Positions 54,063 to 64,000 of a DNA stretch of 64,000 nucleotides are shown piece after piece (the first letter of the stretch is position 1; the number at the start of each line of letters is the position of its first letter). The stretch lies in contig CM051028.1 of NCBI GenBank assembly GCA_027627225.1, positions 17,190,701 to 17,254,700 of the forward strand. The letters are read 5' to 3'. This DNA comes from Congeria kusceri. Its lineage: Eukaryota; Mollusca; Bivalvia; Myida; Dreissenidae. The translations under genes were made by a program, and so were the position numbers. Under the pieces are notes generated by a model. That model made no database searches. It had not been told where the DNA came from and was given only the letters and a program-made list of their open reading frames with translations.

Positions 54063-54274
54063 GGGATCATTTAACTTCACAAAAAGAAGGCGTTTTTAAA
54101 CTAAACTTTACTGATCAATACCTTTTGCAAAAAACAAAAAGCCGGGAAACTGTCAGACTGGGACAAATACAAGAATTTGACTTCCGAATCACGAGGTTCA
54201 TCACGGCTTACCGGGATGGGCCGAGTAGTTCCGATTGTGCGGTTCGGGGCTCCATAGAGAAAAAAATATATTAA
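54063..54274 (+). CDS. possible terminal exon
   Basis: After TTTTTTTACAG the frame reads RDHLTSQKEGVFKLNFTDQY and on to ITRFITAYRDGPSSSDCAVR, ending in a stop at 54272-54274. The composition looks like real coding sequence and entry is phase 1. It may be the last exon of the gene sampled at 50.9 and 52.4 kb. No family recognised. Confidence 0.35.
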
Positions 54275-54869
54275 TTTCTTACATTTTCTTAAATAACATT
54301 CCTTAAGCCTAAGGCTTTTTTGCGTATAGTTTTTTTACATTAACATGTTTGAAACTATTCAATATTACTTACACGTGTAGTATGTTGCGTTACGTTTTGT
54401 AAAAAGACCTACTAGTAATTTGAATTTCACATAGACAAATGCATCTGAAACTTTCACTGATAACAACTTAAGTTAAGATTTCCCTTAGGAGCTTTGTGAT
54501 TACAAATATAACTAGTCTAATAAACGGTCAGTATATACGTGTTATACAATTTTGATTTGTAAACATTTCCAGTTCATAGCAGTTAAAATCAACCATGTTC
54601 AGATCTAACAGGTATAAACTGGATATGTTATTGAGTAATGTGTCTAGATTCCAGCTTGTTTTCGAAATAATATATAGCCTGTAGCAATAACTTGTAGTTG
54701 CTGTGGGTTTTTTCAGCGCATACATAAAACCATTCCAACCAATAGAAATAGCGAAATGTAAAGATTCATTAATTGCGCAGCTGAAAATCTCTACCAAAAC
54801 TCGCTATTTAATATATGTATCCTTTTATTTTCCATTACCTCTTCCTTGACGCTTTTCTTGTACAAAATC

Positions 54870-54878
54870 TATATAAAA
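54870..54878 (+). promoter_or_regulatory. TATA box of the cysteine-rich peptide gene
   Basis: TATATAAAA lies 48 bases before the ATG at 54926, which allows a start near 54900 and a short leader. Confidence 0.65.
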
Positions 54879-54925
54879 CAGGCAAAACAATCTAATTTTG
54901 TATTCGTCCATACTGAATTGGAAGG

Positions 54926-54983
54926 ATGCAGAAATTCGTCGTTTGTGTGTTGATTTTGAGCTTTGCCGTGCTCCACTGCAAAG
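54926..54983 (+). CDS. cysteine-rich peptide, exon 1 (signal peptide)
   Basis: 19 codons plus one base. Short polar start, hydrophobic core VVCVLILSFAVL, then HCK before donor AAAG|GTAAAT, phase 1. Cleavage is likely near the junction. Confidence 0.8.
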
Positions 54984-57900
54984 GTAAATTTTACATTTAC
55001 TTATACTGTATGCTGTGTGTTTATGCTGTGTGTTCTTTCGTTTGTTTATTTGTTGTGTTTGTTGTTGTTGTTGGTTGATGTGACGTTCAAAGAATCAAAA
55101 CCTTAAAACAACAGTTACTGTTAAGATACCAATGCATGCGAGTTGTGATTAGATTACTAAAGGTAGCATTAAACAAACTGACAAAACCTCATGATGGACT
55201 TTGAGTGGATTCTACAGTGCTTTAAGCAATGATCCTTTGACTGCGATGCCGAATTGACGACTGTTTACAAAATTTCCACTGGATATGCACATGTTGAGCC
55301 AAACTCCACGCAGCGGTTAGCTCCCCTATTGGTTAACGGTAACAACTGCCATCACAAGTAAAATCCTTCCAGATCTGGAAGGATTACGTGTTTGTAACTT
55401 TTAATTATTAAATGCAACTCAGTGCAATTTTCTACATAATTGAAGTTTTTATAAATCGTTTGCAGTCAATAATAAAAACAGAAAAAGAAATTAACTAATG
55501 AAAACCATAAATAATAACTAGAAATCCATCATCATCACGTGGTGTGTTATGTCGGCAGGGATTTGATTAGAGCTATGCTCGGAACCAGTCAAATCTCTAC
55601 GCAGAGGTTGATGTTGAGCTTTACGCGCCCAACACGCTAAATTATATGAACACCTTCGTTGTTTTAAAGGGACTATTTCAACGAAAAATTGGTTTCCTAT
55701 TGAACTTTCAAATGATGTTAGATGAAAGAAGTGCTCTTTACTTAGACATGTACATTCAGTAAGAATTAATATTATAATGCATTATGATATATTTGATAAA
55801 AACAAATCAGCACAATTGAAAGAAAAAACTCACGACTTAGGAGCCAGGAGAAGAAATGATAGTAGACTGCGCTTTAATCAAATGCGCTATTCTGCTTTGA
55901 AGGAAATCTTATGTAAACTATGGTTATAGAAAATGCTGACAATTCTGACGTCAAAATGAAAAACATGAAAAAAAGCCCAAACAAACACGGCATTTATCAT
56001 AAATTGATTTTAATCTCAGAATTAGAAAAAAAATTCCCCATGATATATACCTTATTTTAACCGTTAGTATATGTCATTATTCAATTCTTAATTTCATTTT
56101 TTTTAAAGAAAATACCCCCTTGAGGTCCTTTCGTTGACATGGTCCCTTTAACGAGTGCGAACACGTAATACCTTCATTCAGGCCTGTTTCAGCTTATAGG
56201 TGCTATAACATATTTGTCCCAGCAGATTGAACGCTATCAGATGCTTACATATCGGAAAAGAATACATCTCTAGTGTCTTTGTTATTTTTAGGTTGATTAA
56301 ATGTTTTTAACTGAATTGAACACACATCTTAATGCGAAAATGAAGCAAAGTAAGCAGTATGCGTCCCATCTGATTACCGCGGTATTACGACTGATTTTAT
56401 TCAGTTCATGTAAAAAAAAGAAGTAGTATTTTAGATGAGAACGCATGCCTTGGAATAATATGCAGAATTTACGGTCTGACTATCGGGTACAAAGTGAGCG
56501 AAGAAAATCAAGTTTCTGTCCATAAACACAACGCACATCTTTTTTTTCCAACAAATTTGGTAACTTTCATTGGAGGTGCTGATCCCTTTTAACCCGCTCG
56601 CTCGAATGCTGTCAAATTTCATATTTGGTAACTTCCATTGGAGGTGCTGATCCCTTTTAACCCGCTCGCTTGAATGCTGTCAAATTTCATATTATAACAT
56701 GACACACGCAGAGTTTTTTTTGACAAAAAACAAATTTTACCGTTGTTAATCTCCAATAATAAAAAAAAAAACGACAAAATTTATCCAAAAACTGAAAAAT
56801 ATTATTTATGTTGTAATTGCAGAATATGTTGTCAGGTCAAGTTAGAATCGAAATAAGTTTCACATTATCGTTGTTTATCGGCTTCTAAACAACGATTTGT
56901 CGTTCTGATGCACGTATATTAACCCAATCGGGCTAATGCCCTTGTGATTTTACTCCTCCGCAGAAGAAGTTCAAATCGTTGTTTATTAGCCGATAAACAA
57001 CTCTTAATTGAAAATCATTTCTTAAATAACGAGAAACAAATGAGCATGTACATGTATTCTTTAATCCAACCAAAGCAAGTGACAGACCCTTCAGACGTTA
57101 TAAAGTTGCGATTTATTCACTATAATATTACAAACCTAAAAAAAACACTTTGAGACAAACGATATTTTATATGAAATAAGAAGAGGGACAATCGGGAAGT
57201 TTTCTCTACTCGATCCATCCATTTACCCATCCATTTTTGCAATCAATCAATCAATCAATCATCGATTCGTTCATTCATTCATTCATTTATTCCAGGCCAG
57301 ACGTTGAAGTGTCCCGACGGATTCCCGACGAAGTGTATTCCCCTGGGAAAGAGCTGCCCCACCAATTGGTATCAAACGGACCTGTGTCCCAACACTTCCT
57401 ATTGCTGCCACAAGAATACGCTGGGCATGTACGGTAAGAGAAAATTAAATAGGGACTGTACGATTTTATAGATTTACTCCAGGTCTCTATAGTTTCCCAA
57501 CAAAAACTCCCATTTTATATACAGTAAAACCCCGCTAATAGGACGACTTGGGGGTCTTAATAAAAGCGGTCTTTATAGCGGGGTGGTCGTATTATCGAGG
57601 TACGGCGGATCACCGAGTCAGTACATGCATACGTCTGTATAATTTTGGATAAGTTATATAATAATGGATAAGTTTTAATGAAAATAATGAATATTGAATA
57701 GACGAAATTTCCGATTTGTTTTCAATAAATAAATTTTTTGGAATACATATTATGTAACTTATATGATGAATATGAACTTAACATTAAGTCGGAAATTAAT
57801 TAAAACTTTATTTGACTAAGTCCATTTAAGGTTCGGCATTCATCAGTGTTACCCACTGGACGTCAGCTAGTGTCAATTAACGTTATCTAATACACAGTCG

Positions 57901-60186
57901 ATTTGTTTATCCCTTATCAAAACATTTGTACCATTGTGTTTCACACTCTCCTTTTATGCCGCTTTAGCAGTTGGTTATTTCCACGACATGTGTTGTTAAT
58001 TGATGATGTTAAGTGTCAACGACCAAATTACACCGGTCACAATAACGGGGTTATTTTGAGAAGTATTTTGTACTTTCGGTCTGGGATTAGTGGTCGTAAT
58101 ACGGAATAGCGGGGTGCCCGTAAAATCGGGGTTTGCGACCATTGAAATATATGAGAAAACAATCGGGTCTTTTAAAAAGTGTCCGCTTTAGCGGGGTGGT
58201 CGTAAAATCGAGGTGGTCGTAAAGCGGGGTTTTGGTGTAATATAAAAAACGTCGACATCGACAAAATACAGTTTTTATCGAAAAAATGCAAATATATCTT
58301 TTTCTGCCGATACAGACCCGTTTATCCTACAGCAACTGCTACATTCGGTTTTAAATGAGAAAGTAAGAACTAAGCATGCGCGAACAGTCGATTTGAATCG
58401 TCTAAACGCTGTATATACATGTATACGTCTAAACGCTGTATATACATGTATACGTCTAAACGCTGTATGTACATGTATACGTCTAAACGCTGTATATACA
58501 TGTATACGTCTAAACGCTGTATATACGTGTATACGTCTAAACGCTGTATATACATGTATACGTCTAAACGCTGTATATACATGTATACGTCTAAACGCTG
58601 TATATACATTTATACGTCTAAACGCTGCATATACATGTATACGTCTAAACGCTGCATATACATGTATACGTCTAAACGCTGTATATACATGTATACGTCT
58701 AAACGCTTGTATATACATGTATATGATCGCTGCGCAGCGGAGTAGTATTTTAGTTTTAGTTTTTTTCTAAATACGCATTTCTGAAAGTAAGTTATTCTCA
58801 AGAGTTATTATAATATTATTTTAAAGATATACTGAATCATTAGAATCAATGGCTGGTTTTACATTATAATTTTCGTACAAAAGCGTACAGTCCCCCTTTA
58901 AAAGAGCAAATGCAATAGACCTATCCAGGATTTTTCCTCTAACACCGAAACTGCTCCCTAGCTATTATTAAAGGGTTAATTTCCGTTAATCGATAATCAC
59001 AAACGTATCACGAGCTTTACCACGTGAACTTTTGTGTAAAACATGTCAAAAGTAATTAACCCAGGTTATTTTTGATTACATCGTTTGGATATACCACTAG
59101 ATTGATTTTCATATGCTTGACATTCGTGGAAACGTCAGTTAGTCATGATAAGACATTCAGGGCTAGTAATTTCCCACTTAAGTACTGAATACAACATTAT
59201 TAGTCACCAAGTTTTGATTTCAAAATGTGTCGCCTTGTCTCTGCTGTTTCGAGTTTGGGTTGTTTTGTGTTGTTTGGTAGTTTATCAGACAGAAATAAAT
59301 TGTTGTATGTATATGTGCGTTTAAATGGGCAAGGTATAATATTTGTTTCATATGTTGCTATATTTTGCAGTGTGTGAATGCAAAGACTTGTCAACCTTCA
59401 ACAAGGCGCTGTGTGACCCGGCTATGTTAAAACAGTGCACGCAATGCTGCTTCCGGTATGACATTTTGTTTTATCTGTGTATGTAATTCGTACAACCTTT
59501 GATCTAAATTCTTACAACCGTTGATCTAAATTCGTACTACCTTTGATCTAAAATCCGACCAAAGCTATTTCCCAGGACGCGGAATAATTCGGAATTCCCG
59601 CCTGTCGGTAATCGCTTTCAGTATAAAGTCCCGTATATGCCTGCCCCCATTATACAATTACATCTATATATTTCGTAGTCCTTACGCATGCGCATTATAT
59701 GTGGTCCCATCCAAATTTGGTACCAATTTTAAACCATACAATTGCCTGCTATATTAATTGTAATTAACCGTTTGTTGCAGTCTTGTACTTAGGGATGAAT
59801 CAGAGGCCGCGTATTCCAGAAATGTCTTAAGTCAAATCTTATCCTTAAACTTAAAATCATCACTTTTCGTTAACATTTTATTTCATATTTAAATGGCATT
59901 GTGCTAAGTAAATGAATTATAACATTATTATTAACTACTGTTTACTTAACAATAAGGTAATTCACACATTTATATGCAGTTTAAAAAATATTACAAAAAT
60001 TTGAAATTCAGTGAAATTATGATGTTTCTGGTGTATTGACCGAGGATTATGTTATATCATAAAATACATTCGCTAACGCACGCACACAAAGACAAACGAA
60101 CAGGTACAAAGAAATTCTATACAATGTGTCACTTGTCGTTGTTTTTATTGCTTCAGTGTGGTTTATTTTTATATTTTAGCTGCTGA
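54926..60186 (+). CDS. small secreted cysteine-rich peptide (four exons)
   Basis: Exons 54926-54983, 57296-57433, 59371-59455 and 60180-60186, all GT-AG with matching phases (1, 1, 2). Total about 95 residues. Exon 1 is a signal peptide (MQKFVVCVLILSFAVLHC). The mature part has 13 cysteines, including two CC pairs and CxC. The C-terminal portion (LCDPAMLKQCTQCC region) has spacing that loosely recalls a ShKT-type fold; the first half recalls no family firmly. It is probably secreted, as a defence or shell/mucus peptide; the role is not known. A TATA box and an AATAAA signal frame the gene. An odd cysteine number could mean a dimer or one unpaired residue. Confidence 0.78.
55305..55390 (+). 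repeat. dispersed repeat with CCTTCCAGATCTGGAAGG end
   Basis: Second plus-strand copy of the 2195-2290 family, in intron 1. The 18-base palindromic end is perfect here. Confidence 0.55.
55391..56550. other. intron 1 sequence
   Basis: AT-rich. ATGTCGGCAGGGATTTGATT at 55548 matches a phrase near 2643 (repeat fragment). Nothing else recognised. Confidence 0.4.
56555..56690. repeat. 68-bp tandem duplication
   Basis: Two units starting ATTTGGTAACTT and ending TCAAATTTCAT, differing at two positions. Intron 1. Confidence 0.9.
56865..57010. mobile_element. small palindromic MITE, GTTGTTTATCGGC family
   Basis: TATCGTTGTTTATCGGC and TTAGCCGATAAACAAC face each other around GTTCTGATGCACG and a GGGCTAATGCCC palindrome. 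Same family as 5335-5490. Confidence 0.7.
57239..57290. repeat. AATC / ATTC microsatellite at a splice acceptor
   Basis: AATC units then ATTC units directly before the TTTATTCCAG acceptor of exon 2; they supply part of its pyrimidine tract. Confidence 0.85.
57296..57433 (+). CDS. cysteine-rich peptide, exon 2
   Basis: After TTTATTCCAG, 138 bases encode KCPDGFPTKCIPLGKSC, then PTNWYQTDLCPNTSYCC and TLGMY before donor ACG|GTAAGA. Six cysteines. An AATC/ATTC microsatellite abuts the acceptor. Confidence 0.82.
57522..58237. mobile_element. pogo/Tigger-like MITE, 716 bases
   Basis: Ends CAGTAAAACCCCGCTAATAG and, on the other strand, CACCAAAACCCCGCTTTACG, flanked by TA (57520-57521 and 58238-58239). 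CAGT..AACCCCGCTAT-like ends with TA duplications are typical of pogo/Tigger relatives. Sub-terminal GCGGGGTGGTCGTA words repeat at both ends. No transposase inside. Confidence 0.8.
58399..58723. repeat. 27-bp minisatellite, 12 copies
   Basis: The unit ACGTCTAAACGCTGTATATA plus CATGTAT repeats 12 times with few changes. Because 27 is a multiple of 3, several frames stay open on both strands (for example TSKRCIYMY repeated). No start context or conservation suggests a protein. Intron 2. Confidence 0.93.
58740..59365. other. rest of intron 2 of the cysteine-rich gene
   Basis: AT-rich, nothing recognised. Confidence 0.4.
59371..59455 (+). CDS. cysteine-rich peptide, exon 3
   Basis: After TATTTTGCAG, 85 bases encode VCECKDLSTFNKALC and the CTQCCF region, ending at donor TTCCG|GTATGA, phase 2. 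Six cysteines. Confidence 0.82.
59460..60175. other. intron 3 of the cysteine-rich gene
   Basis: AT-rich; a short direct repeat (CAACCTTTGATCTAAATTC twice, with a third variant) lies near 59490-59550. Confidence 0.45.
60180..60186 (+). CDS. cysteine-rich peptide, exon 4 (stop)
   Basis: After ATATTTTAG the exon gives the last base of an Arg codon, one Cys, and TGA at 60184-60186. A different acceptor at about 60156 would give a longer hydrophobic end; the short form is preferred because it restores a CC..C ending. Confidence 0.55.
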
Positions 60187-60220
60187 TTGCTGATCCAGTT
60201 GATGGACGTTCATGAATACG

Positions 60221-60318
60221 TTTGAGAAATTCCACTGAAATAAATTTATGCAAATGACTTTTAAACGTGTTTGAGAAATTCCACTGAAATAAATTTATGC
60301 AAATGACTTTTAATCGTG
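60221..60318. repeat. 49-bp tandem duplication in the 3' end
   Basis: Two units starting TTTGAGAAATTCCACTG and ending CGTG, almost identical, each with one AATAAA. Confidence 0.92.
60239..60244 (+). terminator. poly(A) signal AATAAA
   Basis: About 53 bases after the stop of the cysteine-rich gene; duplicated at 60288-60293 by a local tandem duplication. Confidence 0.6.
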
Positions 60319-60402
60319 TTTTACTCGACGTGCGTTATGTCGAACCAACAATCAGCCTGTTACTCCAATAAAAAACTCGCAACGTTCAGGTCATATTCAA
60401 GA

Positions 60403-60942
60403 TCAATCTCATTAAAATCAAATCCTAAGATTGTTAGGATCTGAAGACATCGTATAACAGGTCACGTTCAAATGACCTTCCGAACAATAAAATATCAGCC
60501 CTGCTGCGCCCAATGAAATTGCTTTTTGCACAGCACTGTTTGGCTACGATTTTTAAAATGTGATACATTTCCAGCTGATCCTTGGGAATAAACCATTTAC
60601 AGTTAATTGTCACGCGGGTAACAATGGATATAAGGGTACCTTAGGCGAGTAGACATCCAAAGTTCGTGCTTAGTATTTGAGGTTTATATGAAGTTATACC
60701 ACAACATTTTGAAGGCAACATTTTGATTGGATCCTGAAAAGGCCATCTGAACTTGACCCCTAATGCGAAGTCATCAGATCCATTCAGCGGATAATATAGT
60801 AGCGTCAGACTGGAGATGATTTCAATGAGATTGATGCAAGATAGGACAAGATAAATATGTGTAGTGGGGTTGGGTGGGAGCCAATCTCATTAAATTCATC
60901 TCCACTCTGACGCTACTATATTATCCGCTGACTGGATCTGAT
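60403..60942. mobile_element. inverted-repeat element with 61-base hairpin
   Basis: 60773-60833 and 60882-60942 are near-perfect complements (words CAGCGGATAATATAGTAGCG, GGAGATGA, AATGAGATTG) around a 48-base loop. A third CAATCTCATTAAAATCA end at 60403 makes the part to 60833 look like a longer copy with inverted ends. Related to 39049-39132. Confidence 0.8.
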
Positions 60943-60944
60943 AA

Positions 60945-61530
60945 CTCGTAACAAGTAATAAAACTGAAACTTGTTTAATTTGATGAAACGCCTACTTCTA
61001 TATAAATATACTAGGCAAATCTCCCAACGCACATTTATTTGTGACCACAAAACCCTTATTCATAAACATATATAAATAAAACTTTCAGACATTATTGTCA
61101 ATTATCATATCTTTTCAACGGAATAATTGTTAGCAAAATTGATCGGTCAGCTAACGTCATGTTGACCCATTTGTTGTTTCCGCTAATATATTTACATTGT
61201 GTATATTATGCGCTTTAGGAGTTTTGCCTAGAGTATATATTCAGTGGCGAAAATAAAATACATATAAGACAGTCTTTTAACACTAGTTTCACATAAAACA
61301 ATTATATGATTCATAAAACAATAATTGCTGATTATATAATAGCTGCTTATAAACACGCACACATTAAAACACATAATGCACACAATATATCATAATAAAA
61401 TGGTTAAATATATTAAAATATATTTAGTCATAAAAACTAAAAATGGCTGGTTATTAATGACGGTTTATAGTTAAAACAGGGAATAGAAATCTGGTAAGAA
61501 ATAATTTTAAAGATATTTCTTGAAAGAGTA
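60945..61530. other. AT-rich spacer
   Basis: No gene or recognised repeat. Confidence 0.4.
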
Positions 61531-62337
61531 AAAAAAGGCTGACTGTTTGATATTCAGTGGTAAGAAATTCCACAGTTTAGGACCAACTGTACTTTCATTA
61601 AATGTTTTTCGTTTATTAAATGGAACCGATTTAGATCTACACTTGTCGTGTGTGGTAGAAGATACTAAACCCGATCTGCGAGGAAACTATTCCGACAATT
61701 CAGTCAAATATTCAGGCGCATCGCCGACGTGACATCTATTTACGAAACATAAAATCTTCAAACTAACTCTTGTTTTTACTGGTAGCCAGTGTAATCGTAC
61801 AATGCTTTTTTAGAACTGCCATATTTGCTAATAAATTGAGAACAAGTTTTGCACACATGTTTTGAACGCGCTGCATCTTTTTTAGTTCACAATCAGCAAT
61901 ACCAAAGAGAATAGCATTGCAGTAATCTAAAAGTGAAATTACCAATGATAGTACAATAATTTCGACCGCACCAGGTTTAAGATATTTCCGAATGCATTTG
62001 ATTTTTAAAAAGTTCAACATCGCCGAACGACACTTTCTGTTTACATGTGCTTTGAAAGTCAATGTATTAACCAAGATTAGTACCTAGGTATCGATTGGAT
62101 TGTATCTCCCGCAATTTCAATATGATCAATTGAGCATTTGGACAATTGCGCATTGCTACCGAATGATATAAATTCCGTTTTTGTCAAATTGCAGTCCCAC
62201 AAACTCCGTACTGGTTCTGAAGTACGTCGAGCAGAATGTAATTGTCCACGGTATCGAAGGCATTGCTGAGGTCAATAGCGATCAAGGCCGTGACACACTG
62301 GTTCTCGATGCCGTCAAGGAGGTCGACTAAGTAATAC
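61530..62337 (-). pseudogene. non-LTR retrotransposon fragment: RT start and C-terminus
   Basis: Read leftward: ALIAIDLSNAFDTVDNYILL (RT motif A) at about 62335-62195. It then jumps to NLTKTEFISFGSNAQ, HVNRKCRSAMLNFLK, SLLDYCNAILFG, LKKMQRVQNMCAKLVL, LHWLPVKTRVSLKIL and VGPKLWNFLPLNIK. The RT middle, including motifs B and C, is deleted near 62190. Frame changes and stops occur. This C-terminal pattern is common in CR1/Jockey-group LINEs. Confidence 0.85.
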
Positions 62338-62739
62338 CTCACTATACACGGATGGATGCACAGGGGAACAAATGGCATAATTTCCCTCAAAATGTAAATG
62401 CACACAAAATTAAAAATTAAGAAAATTAAATTGCTATAAATAGTCATATATCTATCCGTTATTCAATTTTGATTTCTCCATATACCGGTAATAAGTCGAT
62501 AAATCTTCTGTTCTAAGTGGGTTCGTCGGAACAGGTTGAAGTCGACAGAAGCCGTTTGTTTATAGTCTTTTAAAGTCATTAAAGATCTGTACTCAAAACC
62601 TAATGTATCTGAGCTAATCAACTGAAAAACTGACACGCTTACAACTAAGGCAGATTATTTCAATTAATGGTAATTTATATTGTTATGCAACCACAAAGTG
62701 GGAGGCATTAAGCATTGCACGTGTCCGTCCGTACGTCCG

Positions 62740-63270
62740 TACCTACGTCCCGAAATATTGTGGACTCAACTCCTCTTTAACGGCTGGACGGATTTCGCTC
62801 AAACTTTCACAGCTGAACAACCTGAATGTGTAGGTGATCGTAAAGGAAGGAATTCCGATTTCGACCAATTTCGGCAGAATTATGGCCCTTCGAAATTTTT
62901 CCAGTATAAATACTTCATGAAATTATGTGGATTCAACTACTCTTTAACTACTTGACGGATTCGATCAAACTTTCACAGCTGAACAACCTTAATGTGTAGG
63001 TGATCGTAAAGGAACGAATTTTGGCTGCGACCAATTTTGCCAGAATTATGACCGTTCGTCATTTTTCCACTATAGAATATATACTTCCCGAAATTTTGTC
63101 TACTCAACTGCTCTTTAACTACTTGGCAGATTTCGCTCAAACTTCCGCAACATTAATGTGTAGATGATCGAAAAGAAAGGAATTTTGGCTGCGATTAATT
63201 TTACCAAAATTATGGCACTTTGTCAATGTTTCCACAATAGAATATATACTTCCCGAAATTTTGTGGACTC
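62740..63270 (+). repeat. tandem repeat, unit about 165 bases
   Basis: Words GTGGACTCAACT, CTCTTTAACTACTTG, TTTCGCTCAAACTTTC, GTGTAGGTGATCGTAAAGGA and CAGAATTATGGC return three times, with a partial fourth. Diverged copies; no gene. Confidence 0.8.

Positions 63271-64000
<730 letters not shown>

Noticed and set aside
58275..58770. Frames with nonapeptide repeats
   Set aside because: The 27-bp minisatellite period is a multiple of three, so frames stay open by arithmetic.

Overview
The window looks like one stretch of an AT-rich, intron-rich and transposon-rich invertebrate nuclear chromosome, most likely from a bivalve mollusc. The reasons are split genes with canonical GT-AG introns, a Gfi-1-type developmental zinc-finger gene, a tRNA-derived SINE, several MITE and LINE families, and many microsatellites. 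The palindromic repeat that starts GAGGCGTGTCGTGGG occurs four times. From memory it resembles a very abundant repeat of dreissenid mussels; I could not check this.

Layout. (a) 1-5.1 kb: gene-free, with a 31-bp satellite of about 30 copies. (b) 5.1-12.8 kb, minus strand: a six-exon GFI1/senseless-family transcription factor. All exon phases agree and all six C2H2 fingers are present. TATA-, CCAAT- and GC-box matches lie just upstream of the proposed first ATG. (c) 12.8-21.5 kb: repeats, including a 3.5-kb element with long terminal inverted repeats (17237-20691) that carries a SINE. (d) 21586-29352: a 7.8-kb DNA transposon with 18-bp terminal inverted repeats and an AT target duplication. It holds two convergent, decayed multi-exon genes: a SWIM zinc finger plus YqaJ (lambda-exonuclease-like) nuclease on the plus strand, and a THAP / coiled-coil / HTH / DDE transposase on the minus strand. 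This is the best candidate for the notable system and fits the two-gene ISL2EU-type elements of the PIF/Harbinger group. (e) 29.4-40.6 kb: gene-poor, with hairpins, a duplicated 470-bp block and palindromic MITEs. (f) 40651-43534: a 5'-truncated L1/Tx1-like LINE with a 9-bp target duplication. (g) 45.5-48.3 kb: a decayed Ty3/gypsy integrase region on the minus strand. (h) 50.9-54.3 kb: possible exons of an unidentified membrane protein. (i) 54926-60186, plus strand: a four-exon gene for a small secreted cysteine-rich peptide with a TATA box and poly(A) signal. Its introns hold a pogo-like MITE and a 27-bp minisatellite. (j) 60.4-64 kb: a hairpin MITE, a LINE fragment on the minus strand, a 165-bp-type repeat, and a (CTA)n array running off the end.

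Only two host genes are well supported, the Gfi-1 homologue and the secreted cysteine-rich peptide. Most other coding-like sequence is transposon debris carrying frameshifts and stop codons. All gene models come from reading splice signals and phases by eye, without transcript evidence.
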